This document shows, piece by piece, positions 36,530 to 46,222 of a stretch of 64,000 nucleotides of DNA (position 1 is the first letter of the stretch; each line of letters opens with the position of its first letter). The position numbers and the translations under genes are program-made. Where the stretch lies: contig NZ_JAUSXM010000001.1 of assembly GCF_030815985.1 (NCBI RefSeq), positions 1,736,001 to 1,800,000 on the forward strand, given 5' to 3'. A model generated the notes under the pieces. The model worked only from the letters and a program-made list of their open reading frames with translations, ran no database searches and was not told the DNA's origin. The DNA comes from Paenibacillus sp. W2I17. GTDB taxonomy: Bacteria; Bacillota; Bacilli; Paenibacillales; Paenibacillaceae.

Positions 36530-37432
36530 CTACATAATGCTCTCATCGGTTAATTTCTTGGACGTATAATTTGCTCCGAGTATGAAGACAAGTCCAACTA
36601 AAGCCTGGAACAAACCTACAGCTGTTGCAAGCGTGACCTGACCAGATTGTAAACCGACACGATAGACAAACGTGATGAGCACATCCGAGTATTCACGTAC
36701 AGCCACGTTACCGATAATAAACGGTCGGTCGAAGCCGATGGAGATCATATTGCCGACATTGATGATCAATAAGGTAACAATCGTTGTTTTGATGCCTGGC
36801 AAGGAGATGTGCCAGATTCTGCGTAGCCGACTTGCTCCATCCACTTCTGCGGCTTCGTAGAGTTCCCGGTTAATGCCCGTGAGAGATGCCAGATACAGAA
36901 TCGTACCCCAGCCTGCACTCTGCCAAACGCCTACCGCAAGATACGTGAAGAGCCAATAGTTTTTGTCTGAAAGGAAAGGTAATGGATCAAATCCCATGCT
37001 CATCAAGATATTGTTAATAAAACCGGATTGTGTACCGAATACCTGAAGTACGATCCCTCCAATAATGACCCACGAAATAAAGTGAGGAATGTACAGTAAA
37101 GTCTGTGCCAACTTTTTGAACCAGGCCTTCTTCAGTTCGAACAATAAGATGGCTAATATAAGTGGTGCCGGGAAGGAGACCAGTAGATCCAGCATGTTAA
37201 GCACTAACGTGTTGCGTAATGCAGTGTAAAATCCCTGATTTTGAAACACTTCTCTGAATGCATCCAAGCCAATCCACTCACTACCGGAGATCCCTTGAAA
37301 GAAGTTAAAATCCTTGAACGCAATCTGCACGCCATACATTGGCCCATACTTGAAAATAATGAAGTAGATCATGGGCAGTAGGAGCAACGCATATAGTTGC
37401 CAGTTTCTGCGGAAATAGATGCTTGTTTTCAT
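36530..37432 (-). CDS. Carbohydrate ABC transporter permease (LplB-like)
   Basis: This protein of about 300 residues starts MKTSIYFRRNWQLYALLLLPMIYFIIFKYGPMYGVQIAFKDF, the characteristic LplB opening. The EAA loop is LYEAAEVDGASRLRRIWHISLPGIKTTIV. The ATG at 37432 follows GGGGGGAAGG closely. It lies between the binding protein and the second permease. As with other LplABC systems, no ATPase is encoded in the block; a shared MsmX-type ATPase elsewhere is expected. Confidence 0.92.
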   Translation of the reverse strand: MKTSIYFRRNWQLYALLLLPMIYFIIFKYGPMYGVQIAFKDFNFFQGISGSEWIGLDAFREVFQNQGFYTALRNTLVLNMLDLLVSFPAPLILAILLFELKKAWFKKLAQTLLYIPHFISWVIIGGIVLQVFGTQSGFINNILMSMGFDPLPFLSDKNYWLFTYLAVGVWQSAGWGTILYLASLTGINRELYEAAEVDGASRLRRIWHISLPGIKTTIVTLLIINVGNMISIGFDRPFIIGNVAVREYSDVLITFVYRVGLQSGQVTLATAVGLFQALVGLVFILGANYTSKKLTDESIM

Positions 37433-37543
37433 ATACCTTCCCCCCATGTCATTCAGGATTCTTCATCAAGGCGATGTTACCATCGCCCTAATGAAATCCC
37501 TGTTCTTTGTTGTCATACACATTAGATGTGATCTCTACTCTAC

Positions 37544-39145
37544 TTATTTCATCGCTTTGTAAGCTTCTGTACGTTCATCCAGGATTGCTTGGCCACCGCT
37601 CGCCATGTAGTCCTTCATCATGCTGTCATACGTGGCTTCAAAATCAGCGGGTTTGGAAATGGTTGTTTTAACGAAAAACTCCATAAACTTGTCTTTTAAG
37701 CCGTTACCGTAACGTGCTTCTGCATCAATCGGTTTGGAGAAACGTACCGGTTGAATGGTGTCCGTGTTAGAGATCGCTACCGACTTGCGCATATCATCCC
37801 GATACTTCGACTCTACCTGAACGACATAGGCCTCTTCATTTTTCTTGTCATCCCCAACGTATTTACCGTTCACGATAATGGCAATGTCACCGGAATTATA
37901 GATGCGGCCTGCGATTTCAGGAGAAGCATCATCTTTGATCAATGGGACCCCATCCACAAGTTCGTAGTTCTCATTTTCAACACCGAATTGCAGGTCGAAC
38001 AGGTTGTTGCCCGAAGCCATCCAATCCAGATACTTCATCGCTGCTTCCGCATTTTTGCTCGATTTCGGAATCATGACATACATTGCATTGGGTGCATATG
38101 CCGGTTTGGCGAATTTGCCTTCCGAGTTTTTGAATGCATCAATTGGTGTGATCACTGCACCCGGTTGATTGGTTTGCAGGTTTTTGTACGTACCGGAGAT
38201 ATAAATCTCCCCCGCATCCTCAGTGTAGAATCCAACTTTGCCGTTAGATACATCTTCCCACAGCTTTTTCTTGTCTTTGTCGAGTCCAAAGTCCTTGCTC
38301 ATTAATCCTTCATTATAAAGTGTGTTCATATATTTCAGGGCGTCCTTGAAACCAGGCAACAACGTTGGATAGTCATTGGAACCCAGTTGCTGCGTTAATG
38401 TATATTTCTGTTCTTCCGTCAGCGGTTCAATGAATGACCAGATCAGTGGCTCATATTGAGCCGAGGCAATCGACATCCCCATTGGGATTAGTCCTGTGCC
38501 AACCTTACCTGGATCTTTTTCCTTAAAGGCCTTCAGTGTTGTATGCAGCTCCTCAGCAGTCTCAGGGGAAGGCAATCCGAGCGCGTCCAGCCAGTCCTGA
38601 CGAACATAGGATGCGTACTTCCCAAGTACAAGACGTTTACCTGGAACCGCAAACTGTTGTCCATCGTATTGACCGTAGGCCAGCGTTTCATCTCCCAGGA
38701 ACTTCTTCAGGTTAGGACCACTTTGATTGATCAGATCCGTAAGTTCGGTCAAACCTCCTTGCTCTGCATACCGGTTGAATGTTCCCGAATCGTAGGTAAA
38801 GACAATATCAGGTACTTCAGAGCCACTCGCCATCAGAACGTTAAGTTTCTGTACTTCCTCCGAGCGTGGTACCGGAACAAACTGAACGTCGATGTTGTTT
38901 GGATCACCAAACTTCTCTTGAATGAAGCGAGTCAGATAACTGTCCGAAATGGTGTAGCCCGCCGGAGTGTTTCCCCGATCGAAGATTTCCACTTTCAAAG
39001 TCGTTTTTTCCCCCGAACCCGACTCTCCAGATGAAGATGTTGATTCGCTTCCTGATGAACATGCAGATAATAATAGAGTGAATGCTGTTACCACTGCGAG
39101 GATTGAACTTGCCTTGCCTGCCTTACGTCTTTGAAATAATCTCAT
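37544..39145 (-). CDS. Extracellular sugar-binding lipoprotein (LplA/YtcQ-like)
   Basis: The 533-residue precursor has a basic N-terminus (MRLFQRRKAGKASS), a hydrophobic stretch and lipobox LLLSAC, so the mature protein is lipid-anchored outside the membrane. The domain is family 1-type solute binding (VDQ-like openings; AAMKYLDWMASGNNLFDLQFGVENENYEL). AAAGGGGAAAGG places the ATG at 39145. It heads the transporter operon (binding protein, two permeases, toroid protein, isomerase). The large size suggests oligosaccharide rather than monosaccharide ligands. Confidence 0.92.
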   Translation of the reverse strand: MRLFQRRKAGKASSILAVVTAFTLLLSACSSGSESTSSSGESGSGEKTTLKVEIFDRGNTPAGYTISDSYLTRFIQEKFGDPNNIDVQFVPVPRSEEVQKLNVLMASGSEVPDIVFTYDSGTFNRYAEQGGLTELTDLINQSGPNLKKFLGDETLAYGQYDGQQFAVPGKRLVLGKYASYVRQDWLDALGLPSPETAEELHTTLKAFKEKDPGKVGTGLIPMGMSIASAQYEPLIWSFIEPLTEEQKYTLTQQLGSNDYPTLLPGFKDALKYMNTLYNEGLMSKDFGLDKDKKKLWEDVSNGKVGFYTEDAGEIYISGTYKNLQTNQPGAVITPIDAFKNSEGKFAKPAYAPNAMYVMIPKSSKNAEAAMKYLDWMASGNNLFDLQFGVENENYELVDGVPLIKDDASPEIAGRIYNSGDIAIIVNGKYVGDDKKNEEAYVVQVESKYRDDMRKSVAISNTDTIQPVRFSKPIDAEARYGNGLKDKFMEFFVKTTISKPADFEATYDSMMKDYMASGGQAILDERTEAYKAMK

Positions 39146-39541
39146 TTGACCTTTCCCCTTTCGCACACTCTCTGAATGAATTCACATGATTGCCACTCCA
39201 CTTTGTTCATCCCATTTCGTTGCACCTGTGAATGTCACTAATCATTACATGTAATCCGATAATCAGACAATAAACTATTTTCAAAATGTAAATTTCACGG
39301 TTTTTAAGTTAAATACCGCGATATATAAACATATTTCCTGCCAATATACAATTTTCACGCCTTTAATGTTAACTATATTAACATATTAAGTTGCGTTAAG
39401 GTCGATTTCTCACACCCAATCTGGCATCGCCCAGCTTGCAATAATCTTTTTTCCATTAAATCTCTCTTCAAAAAAAGAAAAAGAGACCACATCTTATGTG
39501 ATCTCCTTGTTTAAGCAGCACGTGTAGAACGATTCAACGCA
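39146..39541 (-). promoter_or_regulatory. Regulatory region of the sugar ABC operon
   Basis: A 395-bp gap holds no gene. It contains two palindromes: ATTACATGTAAT at 39244-39255, and TGTTAA/TTAACA with five bases between at 39367-39383. A terminator of the next gene is at 39471-39505. The AraC regulator encoded 250 bp further upstream is the likely controller; which site it uses is unknown. Confidence 0.45.
39471..39505 (-). terminator. Terminator of the 124-aa protein gene
   Basis: GAGACCACAT and ATGTGATCTC form a stem with one mismatch and a 3-base loop, followed on the minus strand by a long U-rich run. Confidence 0.8.
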
Positions 39542-39916
39542 CTAATTCCTCGCCGGAAGATTAAACTTCACTTGACCAAACAACGTATCGATGGCATTTC
39601 CCGCAAATTGATCGATAACATGTTCGCTGCTTGTGTCCGTATGTTCCAAAATCAATACATTATACTTCTCATCATAGTGCATTCCACCCAAAATAAATCG
39701 TACAGGAACGTTCTGAGCCGCCCCTGCCTTCGAAATGGCCTGAATAAGTTCGGATTCATGCATTTGTTGACTTGTCGTGTAGGCACCAACAGGTATAGTT
39801 ATCGTATATGACGAGTCATCTACATGAAATGTAAATGTGTTGTTGCTTGCTGTGATGGTAACCTGTTTACTGATATCTACCGATCCCCATACTTGCTGTC
39901 CGTGTTTGTACATCAT
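39542..39916 (-). CDS. Protein of unknown function, 124 aa
   Basis: A soluble protein starting MYKHGQQVWGSVDISKQVTITASNNTFTF. It is largely beta (FHVDDSSYTITIPVGAYTTS) followed by a helix (MHESELIQAISKAG) and further strands (RFILGGMHYDEKYNVLILEH). No signal peptide or family is recognised. Strand-rich, polar segments recall phage or surface structural proteins, but this is only an impression. ATG at 39916 follows AGGAG by 5 bases. It has its own terminator and is a single gene. Confidence 0.65.
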   Translation of the reverse strand: MMYKHGQQVWGSVDISKQVTITASNNTFTFHVDDSSYTITIPVGAYTTSQQMHESELIQAISKAGAAQNVPVRFILGGMHYDEKYNVLILEHTDTSSEHVIDQFAGNAIDTLFGQVKFNLPARN

Positions 39917-40027
39917 TTTCACTCCTGCCCTATTAATCTATGAATTGTCATAATGCTAGTATAGGACATTCGTAAAATTCCTTAACAACATACCAGCCAC
40001 ACTGGCCTAAGATCGTGGTTAAACACC

Positions 40028-40088
40028 AAAAAAATCTCCTGCAAAGGACGATAAGGGACGAAACCTTATTGCCTCATACAGGAGATTT
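40028..40088 (-). terminator. Terminator of the AraC regulator gene
   Basis: AAATCTCCTG (40032-40041) pairs with CAGGAGATTT (40079-40088), with an inner stem ATAAGG/CCTTAT, then a run of about seven U on the minus strand. Confidence 0.8.
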
Positions 40089-40153
40089 CATAGATATCTC
40101 TAGGATTATTGGATTTTACCCGATACTCGGATGTTCTAACACATACAATTCCG

Positions 40154-42397
40154 TTATTGATCCCCTTGTTTTCCACCCTGCTTGCGGTAGTCTCCTGGTG
40201 TCACGCCCATAATCCGTTTAAATACTCTGCCGAAAGAGATGGCATTGGCATAACCCACTTGAAGAGCAATATCCTGAACAGCCATATCGGTTGCAGACAA
40301 CAGACGACAGGCCTTTTCGACCCTCAGTTTCACCAGAAAATCAACAAACTTCATCTCAAACTCTTCCTTGAACAGATAACTTGCATATTTGCCCGAGATT
40401 TGGAACCGATCACTCAGATGTTTCAGCGACAGATCCGGATCATCAAAATGTTCTTCAATATAAATCCGCAGCTCGTTGATCATCGCGCGATGACTTTTCG
40501 TTTCATTCACAGATACATAATTGCGATAAACCTCTTTAAGCCACTCCTGCAAAATCTCTTGAATCCCCTCCAGTGTCTCCACTTGCTGGATATCACTGCG
40601 AAGACGAGTCAGGATTTCCTCGGCAAATTGGCTTTGCAACCGCTCAGACAGCTCCCCGAATTCACGGGACAACATCTGGATTAACGCCTGCAGCAACATG
40701 CGAATATCGTTATCTGTAATCTGATCTTCGCTGAACGCAACAAACATCTGGTCCAGCTGCGTTCGCCAACCATCACCGGTTAGTCTGAATTCACGGACAA
40801 AGTCTGCGAGCATCTGCAAATACTTGTACGATTGCAGCTCAATACGATCCGGCAGTTGCTCACTGAGAACGATGGCATCTTTACCAAGCGTAAGTCTATG
40901 CTGCAATCCAGCATCTGCACTCGCATAGGATCGAGTAACCTCCTCCCAGCCCGATACGGTTCGTCCAATGCCAAAGGTAAACCGGAGTCGGAAGTGTTCC
41001 GCAATCCACATATGCATCTGCTTAGCCAGATCCATAAGCAATTCACGGTCCAGTCCTTCCTGCTCATCCGATGCAATCACCACAATAAGCCTGCGGTTCC
41101 CAAACCATTCAGCCCAACCGCCGAACTGGGTCTCATTCTGCACAAGTTCTTCCACTACGTTCATGAGCGCAATCTTCAGAATATTCTGATTGGTCGAGAG
41201 ATCGTCACCATTCATCTCCGCAATGAGGACAGCAACACTCTTCGGTTCCATGAATCGTTCCTCTAGCGGTTGCAGATGGCGAAGTCGCTGACGGAATGAA
41301 TCCATTCGCTCTCCTTCCATCAGATCAACAAGCAACTGTCTGCGATGAATCAGCAAGTTTTCATGATGTTGTTTCTCATAGTCAACCGTCTGAGCAATCA
41401 GATGTTCCAGCGCACGGTCGATAAGTGCCAGTTCATCTTTGACGGATGGAGTTGCTTCATCCTCTTCGGCACGTGGCTGTAACGCCTGAATTCGATTCAT
41501 GATTAGCTGAATGGGGCGTGTATTTCTGCGAGTAATGTAGATTAGTCCAGCCACCGCACCAACGATTGTTAATAAACCAATACCGATCCACACATAAGAA
41601 ACAAGGGATACCCATGAATACAGCTGTCCGGATTGAATACCACTCTCAAAGACCAGACCAAGCTTGTCCGCAGTCACACGATTAAGTATTTCACCTGCTG
41701 AAGGGTCCATTTGATGCGCGGTATAGATCAGATTGTCGCTCTTATCCCGAACCTGAAGAACAGATAACTTTTCATTGGTCATGTTATCAATCTGCCGTTC
41801 TATTGCATACATGCGGATGGTAATGACGAGTAGTCCTTCCCCGCCCCACGGTAAAGGAAGCCATTTATTCATGCTAATCACCTGTGAAGGTACGTCGAAG
41901 GAACGTTCCTTATAATCACGTGGCAAGTTCCAACCGAGGTTCTCGCGATCTTTCAAGGCTTGCTCAATATAGGCACGATCTTCGAAATCTTCCAAGCGCA
42001 TCATGCCTCTGGGCGTAAGAATCTGGGAATCGGACATGCGATAGAGATAAATGGATTGAATCATATCCTGCTGATCCAGCATACGTCCCAGCCCACTTGC
42101 CGCATCATAGATGAACTGACTTGATAATTGTCCCTGTCCAGCTTCCAGAAAGCGACTATATGTCTTGTTTGCACCAATGTCTTCAAGCAACCGAAGTTCA
42201 ATGTCACTTAGCGAGCGCTCCAGTGTATCCACGATATAGCGGGTGGAGATCATGTCGGCTTTTTGCGTTTCGTTACGTGAGAGTTCGTTGACAATCAGGA
42301 AGGAGAGAAAGATCAGAATGGAAATCGTAAGCAGAAAAATAGGAAAATACGAATACATCAACTTGGTGTGCCAATTCCGCTTCAGATTTACTTTCAT
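40154..42397 (-). CDS. Membrane-bound AraC-type regulator of the sugar operon
   Basis: The protein has 747 residues. A membrane segment at about 15-38, an extracellular sensory domain of about 220 residues (dCache-like position), a second segment near 265-290, a long cytoplasmic linker, and a C-terminal double HTH (LSLKHLSDRFQISGKYASYLF ... DIALQVGYANAISFGRVFKRIMGVTPGDYR). This architecture is common next to LplABC transporters in Paenibacillus. The ATG at 42397 lies 9 bases after AAGGAG. It probably senses an extracellular sugar and activates the transporter operon downstream. Confidence 0.9.
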   Translation of the reverse strand: MKVNLKRNWHTKLMYSYFPIFLLTISILIFLSFLIVNELSRNETQKADMISTRYIVDTLERSLSDIELRLLEDIGANKTYSRFLEAGQGQLSSQFIYDAASGLGRMLDQQDMIQSIYLYRMSDSQILTPRGMMRLEDFEDRAYIEQALKDRENLGWNLPRDYKERSFDVPSQVISMNKWLPLPWGGEGLLVITIRMYAIERQIDNMTNEKLSVLQVRDKSDNLIYTAHQMDPSAGEILNRVTADKLGLVFESGIQSGQLYSWVSLVSYVWIGIGLLTIVGAVAGLIYITRRNTRPIQLIMNRIQALQPRAEEDEATPSVKDELALIDRALEHLIAQTVDYEKQHHENLLIHRRQLLVDLMEGERMDSFRQRLRHLQPLEERFMEPKSVAVLIAEMNGDDLSTNQNILKIALMNVVEELVQNETQFGGWAEWFGNRRLIVVIASDEQEGLDRELLMDLAKQMHMWIAEHFRLRFTFGIGRTVSGWEEVTRSYASADAGLQHRLTLGKDAIVLSEQLPDRIELQSYKYLQMLADFVREFRLTGDGWRTQLDQMFVAFSEDQITDNDIRMLLQALIQMLSREFGELSERLQSQFAEEILTRLRSDIQQVETLEGIQEILQEWLKEVYRNYVSVNETKSHRAMINELRIYIEEHFDDPDLSLKHLSDRFQISGKYASYLFKEEFEMKFVDFLVKLRVEKACRLLSATDMAVQDIALQVGYANAISFGRVFKRIMGVTPGDYRKQGGKQGDQ

Positions 42398-42418
42398 AGG
42401 CTCCAACTCCTTCCATCT

Positions 42419-43642
42419 CTATTCTAATGAGTATGCTCTTCTCTGTTCTTTGGCCTGCCTGCTGACGATATACAGAATCACTGATCCTAGTGCTGCACTG
42501 ATCGTGCAAGCCAGATACATCAGTGATGGACCGCCGGAATCGAGCAAATATCCGTTAAGCATATTACCAACAATTCCGCCCAGGCCAGCAAATACCATGT
42601 TAAATAAACTTTGACCTGTGGCCTGCATCTCCCGTCCCGTAACGGAAGCCACATATTCCACAGCTGCAATATAAAAGAATCCGAAGGATAACCCATGCAG
42701 CACCTGAACGCCAATCATGACCTCAGGTGTCGGCCATAGCCATTGTATTCCCCAACGTAACATATACGCCCCCGCTGCAAGCAGCATCGTCCGTTCATGT
42801 CCCCATTTTCGGAGTATGAATGCCGCTGCCAACATGGATGGAACATTAGTAATTGACGCCAGCAACAGTGCTGTACCTGTCATGGTCACAGAACCGCCAG
42901 CCATCTGAAATGAAATAACAAAAAAGGAGTTAAACGCAGTGAGCGTTTGGTTAACCAGGAAACAACCTGTTAGAAATAGAAGGAATGTCCGGTTTCGGAG
43001 CAATCTTGCCAAACCTACGGAGAAAGTTACCGAGGACGAGGATATGCTCGTCTGCCGGGGAAGTGTACTTGCCAGTATGGCGCTCAGAATGTTAAACAGG
43101 AGAAATGGTAGCCATAACATGTGAATGGAAAACTGGGAGAGGTACATCCCTGCGGCAAATCCACCAACTCCCGTTCCTATGCTGCCGAAGAGTCGGATCA
43201 TGCCATATGAGGTATTGGCTGCTCTCGCGGCGGTAACCGCATAGGAGTCAGCCACGGGTATTTGAGTCACTTGGAATATAGTGCATAAAGTATAAATCAA
43301 TATTAATATAAAGTACACTTGAATATTGTAGAAATACGCTAACGATGCAGGAACAAGCAGGCTTATCACCAGTACGAACCGTGTCTTTTTAAACTTATCT
43401 ACCAGAATTCCCCATATTGGTTGAAGAATAATGGATACAAGTGTGCCAAACGCCATAATAAATCCGGTTTCTTTACTGGAAAACCCTTGTGCTACCAATA
43501 TGGGATTAATGTACGGGTTAAACATCCCACCAGCTAGCCCCATAAACAGATATAGGCCCTGCAATTGGAGTAAAACACGTTTTGCATCCTTGGAATCGGC
43601 TTTTATTTTCTCTGTGTAAGCCTTCATATGTCTACTTCTCAT
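42419..43642 (-). CDS. MFS transporter (LacY/nucleoside-like MFS_1 group)
   Basis: This protein of about 407 residues has 12 hydrophobic segments. It has LQGLYLFMGLAGGMFNPYINPILVAQGFSSKETGFIMAFGTL and, in the second half, GVQVLHGLSFGFFYIAAVEYVASV and GQSLFNMVFAGLGGIVGNMLNGYLLD, which resemble the sugar/phenylpropionate-type MFS branch. The ATG at 43642 has GGAG 6 bases upstream. It lies between the ROK kinase and the AraC regulator, so sugar uptake or efflux within this block is likely. Confidence 0.82.
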   Translation of the reverse strand: MRSRHMKAYTEKIKADSKDAKRVLLQLQGLYLFMGLAGGMFNPYINPILVAQGFSSKETGFIMAFGTLVSIILQPIWGILVDKFKKTRFVLVISLLVPASLAYFYNIQVYFILILIYTLCTIFQVTQIPVADSYAVTAARAANTSYGMIRLFGSIGTGVGGFAAGMYLSQFSIHMLWLPFLLFNILSAILASTLPRQTSISSSSVTFSVGLARLLRNRTFLLFLTGCFLVNQTLTAFNSFFVISFQMAGGSVTMTGTALLLASITNVPSMLAAAFILRKWGHERTMLLAAGAYMLRWGIQWLWPTPEVMIGVQVLHGLSFGFFYIAAVEYVASVTGREMQATGQSLFNMVFAGLGGIVGNMLNGYLLDSGGPSLMYLACTISAALGSVILYIVSRQAKEQRRAYSLE

Positions 43643-43691
43643 CCGGATCTCCATCCTTTATTTCTGTAGTTGCTTCGCCTATTCTCTATTT

Positions 43692-44744
43692 TTAAGTGCG
43701 TGTCAGACTCGACTTGATTGCAGCCAACGCCCCGATTGCTCCTGCTTTGTTCCCCAGTTCAGCTACAGCTAAAAGTGTAGGCAGAACAGTGTAACGTTGG
43801 AGGCGTGTGCGCACTTCATTTAGATAATAGGATGGGTTGGATGCAGCCACGCCACCACCGATCACTATAATGGAAGGATTGAGTAAAGCCGTAATATTCG
43901 CCAGACCTCTCGCCATATAACGCATGGGTAGTTCCAGAATCTCCAGGGCAGCAAGATCACCCGACTCCGCTGCTTTGAATACATGCCTGGCTTCAATCTG
44001 TTCCGCTCCCCCTCCTGCCAGACTCATGATCAGGGATAAGGAACTTCCCTTTCCAGCAGCAAAATAACGCCTCGCCTGTTCGGTAATTCCCGTACCTGAA
44101 GTCACTTGCTCAAATACGCCAAAGGAATCCGCATCAGCAACATAACCGGTATGAAGCCCTTCGTCCCCTGCAATGAAATGCCCAATCTCACCTGCTGCTC
44201 CATTCTGGCCGCTATAGAGCTGTCCATTCAGGATAAGAGCAGATCCAATGCCTGTTCCAACCGTGACCATTACACAGTGTTGATGTCCCTGTGCTGCCCC
44301 TTGATCATATTCTCCCATTGCGGCCATATTCACATCATTATCCAACATGATATTCCCGCTGTAATACTTCGCAATAACAGGGCGAATATCTAGCTCAGGC
44401 CACTGAAAAGCCGGAGCATTTCGCAGTATCCCCTCCTCCTGTAGAACCACACCAGGGAATCCCAAGCCTACACCGTTAAGTTGATCCAGACTGCATCCAA
44501 CTTCGCGGCAGAATATTTCCAATTCAGTGAATAACCATCGGAAGAACTCATCCGGCTGATCACTGGCAAGCGTAGGCAAGATACGTTCATGAACTTCATT
44601 TCCAGCCTGTTGTGATGACAAGAGCATTAATGTTTTGGTGCCTCCAATGTCAATACCTGCAATCCAGCCGGATGGATCACTTTTAACCGTACCATCCTGA
44701 TTGGGCTGATAATTATTACTTACGTTTTTCACGGATTCTGTCAT
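43692..44744 (-). CDS. ROK-family sugar kinase lacking the zinc motif
   Basis: The 350-residue protein has the ATP-binding start AGIDIGGTKTLMLL, the catalytic Asp in IMLDNDVNMAAMGE, VTVGTGIGSALILNGQLYSGQNGAAGEIGH, and the adenosine region IIVIGGGVAAS. The usual ROK zinc site CxCGxxGCxE after GEIGH is absent. Most likely a glucokinase-like hexose or N-acetylhexosamine kinase, though it could have a regulatory role. GAGGAGGG precedes the ATG. It follows the ROK regulator by 37 bp in the same transcript. Confidence 0.82.
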   Translation of the reverse strand: MTESVKNVSNNYQPNQDGTVKSDPSGWIAGIDIGGTKTLMLLSSQQAGNEVHERILPTLASDQPDEFFRWLFTELEIFCREVGCSLDQLNGVGLGFPGVVLQEEGILRNAPAFQWPELDIRPVIAKYYSGNIMLDNDVNMAAMGEYDQGAAQGHQHCVMVTVGTGIGSALILNGQLYSGQNGAAGEIGHFIAGDEGLHTGYVADADSFGVFEQVTSGTGITEQARRYFAAGKGSSLSLIMSLAGGGAEQIEARHVFKAAESGDLAALEILELPMRYMARGLANITALLNPSIIVIGGGVAASNPSYYLNEVRTRLQRYTVLPTLLAVAELGNKAGAIGALAAIKSSLTRT

Positions 44745-44780
44745 GCCTTTTCCCTCCTCACATGTTGTATATCCAATCTC

Positions 44781-45983
44781 TTATTCCATGGCCTGCTGAA
44801 GGTTCAGCATCGTTTGTTGTACGGCTACCTGAACCGCGCCAGTGACAACAGCTTGCTCACCAAGCTTGGAACAGATTAACTGTGGTTGCACAGGGAATTG
44901 CTCAGATATAATCTGCCTCAGTAAAGGCAATAACACATCACCGTTCCCTCCTACACCTCCGCCAAGCACAATGAGATCCGGTGCAAGCACAACGCTAATC
45001 TGACGCAGAGCGGAAGCAATCTTCTTGCTGTATTGTTGTAGAATGTCTAACGCCTCTACTTCTCCACTGCGCGCAGCTTCAAATAACCTCTCGGGAGTCA
45101 GGTGTCTGTGAAGATCATCTGCACCCGAATCAGCAGCCTCCAATAATAGTTCATCATGCTGATCTAGATAATCTTTCGCCAGTTGCATCAGACCATCAGC
45201 GGACAGCACTTCCTCCAGACGTCGGCCATCGTCCACCAGCATCTCCGCGATCTCTCCAGTTAAGCCACCTAAACCTCGAAGCAGTTGGCCATGCACCATG
45301 ATGCCAGCGCCCGTCCCTGTACCGATGGAGAAAAAAACAAACAAGGGATATTCTGCTGCTGCACCACTCCTATACTCCCCAAGCGCTGCAAGATTCACAT
45401 CATTTTCCAGAATTACTTCACAGGGAAAAGCTCCTGACAACGATTCTAGAGAGAAAGCTTCTTCCAGACCCGCTAAAGGGTCCACAATACGATTGATACG
45501 CCCTGATTCAGGCAGCACTACGCCTGGTATACCGAACCCGATGCACTGAATCTGATCCCAGTTCAGATGATTCTCATCAAGCAGTTCGTTCATATGGCTT
45601 CGAAGGAGCTCGAGCATCGTCGCTTCTGCTCGCTCATAAGCTCCTTGAACAACCATGGGATATGTTCGATAGGCAATGATCTCTCCATTCAGATTGGATA
45701 ATGCAATCCGAATACGTGATGCGCCGATATCTATACCACAGACATAATAAGCCGTTTCATTGAAACGAATGAGGGTTGCTTTTCGACCCTGAGCGTTGTC
45801 AGCTGGCCCCATTTCCCTCACCAGATTACGGTCAATCAGATGTTCGACCGCCAAAGACACCGTTGGTTTACTAAGTCCGGTCTGGCGGCTGATATCCGCT
45901 CTCGACATGGTTCCCTGAGTTATGAGGGCATCCATAATGAGATTTTCATTCAGATTGCGGATAAATTGCGGTGTACCAGCCAT
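44781..45983 (-). CDS. ROK-family transcriptional regulator (XylR/NagC type)
   Basis: The 400-residue protein has an N-terminal winged helix (NENLIMDALITQGTMSRADISRQTGLSKPTVSLAVEHLIDRNLVREMG) and a C-terminal ROK domain (CGIDIGASRIRIAL, LENDVNLAALGEYRSGA, FFSIGTGTGAGIMVHGQLLRG, LIVLGGGVGGNG). The zinc-site histidine is replaced (GEIAE) and the cysteine motif is missing. AGAGGA lies about 11 bases before the ATG. It probably represses the downstream kinase and transporter genes until a sugar binds. Confidence 0.88.
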   Translation of the reverse strand: MAGTPQFIRNLNENLIMDALITQGTMSRADISRQTGLSKPTVSLAVEHLIDRNLVREMGPADNAQGRKATLIRFNETAYYVCGIDIGASRIRIALSNLNGEIIAYRTYPMVVQGAYERAEATMLELLRSHMNELLDENHLNWDQIQCIGFGIPGVVLPESGRINRIVDPLAGLEEAFSLESLSGAFPCEVILENDVNLAALGEYRSGAAAEYPLFVFFSIGTGTGAGIMVHGQLLRGLGGLTGEIAEMLVDDGRRLEEVLSADGLMQLAKDYLDQHDELLLEAADSGADDLHRHLTPERLFEAARSGEVEALDILQQYSKKIASALRQISVVLAPDLIVLGGGVGGNGDVLLPLLRQIISEQFPVQPQLICSKLGEQAVVTGAVQVAVQQTMLNLQQAME

Positions 45984-46007
45984 GTTATCGCATCCTCTTA
46001 TAGTTAG

Positions 46008-46028
46008 TTAGGTTTATTAACAAATTAA
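46008..46028 (-). promoter_or_regulatory. Possible ROK/XylR-type operator
   Basis: On the minus strand TTAATTTGTT is followed by AATAAACCTAA, an imperfect inverted repeat. It resembles XylR operators (TTAGTTTGTT with its mirror) and lies 25-45 bp upstream of the ROK regulator gene. Confidence 0.4.
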
Positions 46029-46186
46029 TTAAATTCAATATATCATCGTGCTTGGTAGGTGTACAGCTTTTTGTCATTGCACTCTTTTACTAGAGAGAAC
46101 CAACCTTCAGCTGTAACACAAAAGCCTAATAAAGGAATTATTATACAATAATAGACGTTTATACATTTCCGAAACAGTGCCACGCT

Positions 46187-46195
46187 CATAGAATA
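46187..46195 (+). promoter_or_regulatory. Sigma-K-like -10 element
   Basis: CATAGAATA fits the sigma-K -10 consensus CATAnnnTA exactly and lies 28 bases before the ATG of the 54-aa peptide. No clear -35 AC element is seen at 16-17 bases. Confidence 0.4.
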
Positions 46196-46222
46196 CCTTA
46201 TCACGATCAGGGAGGTTTTAAT

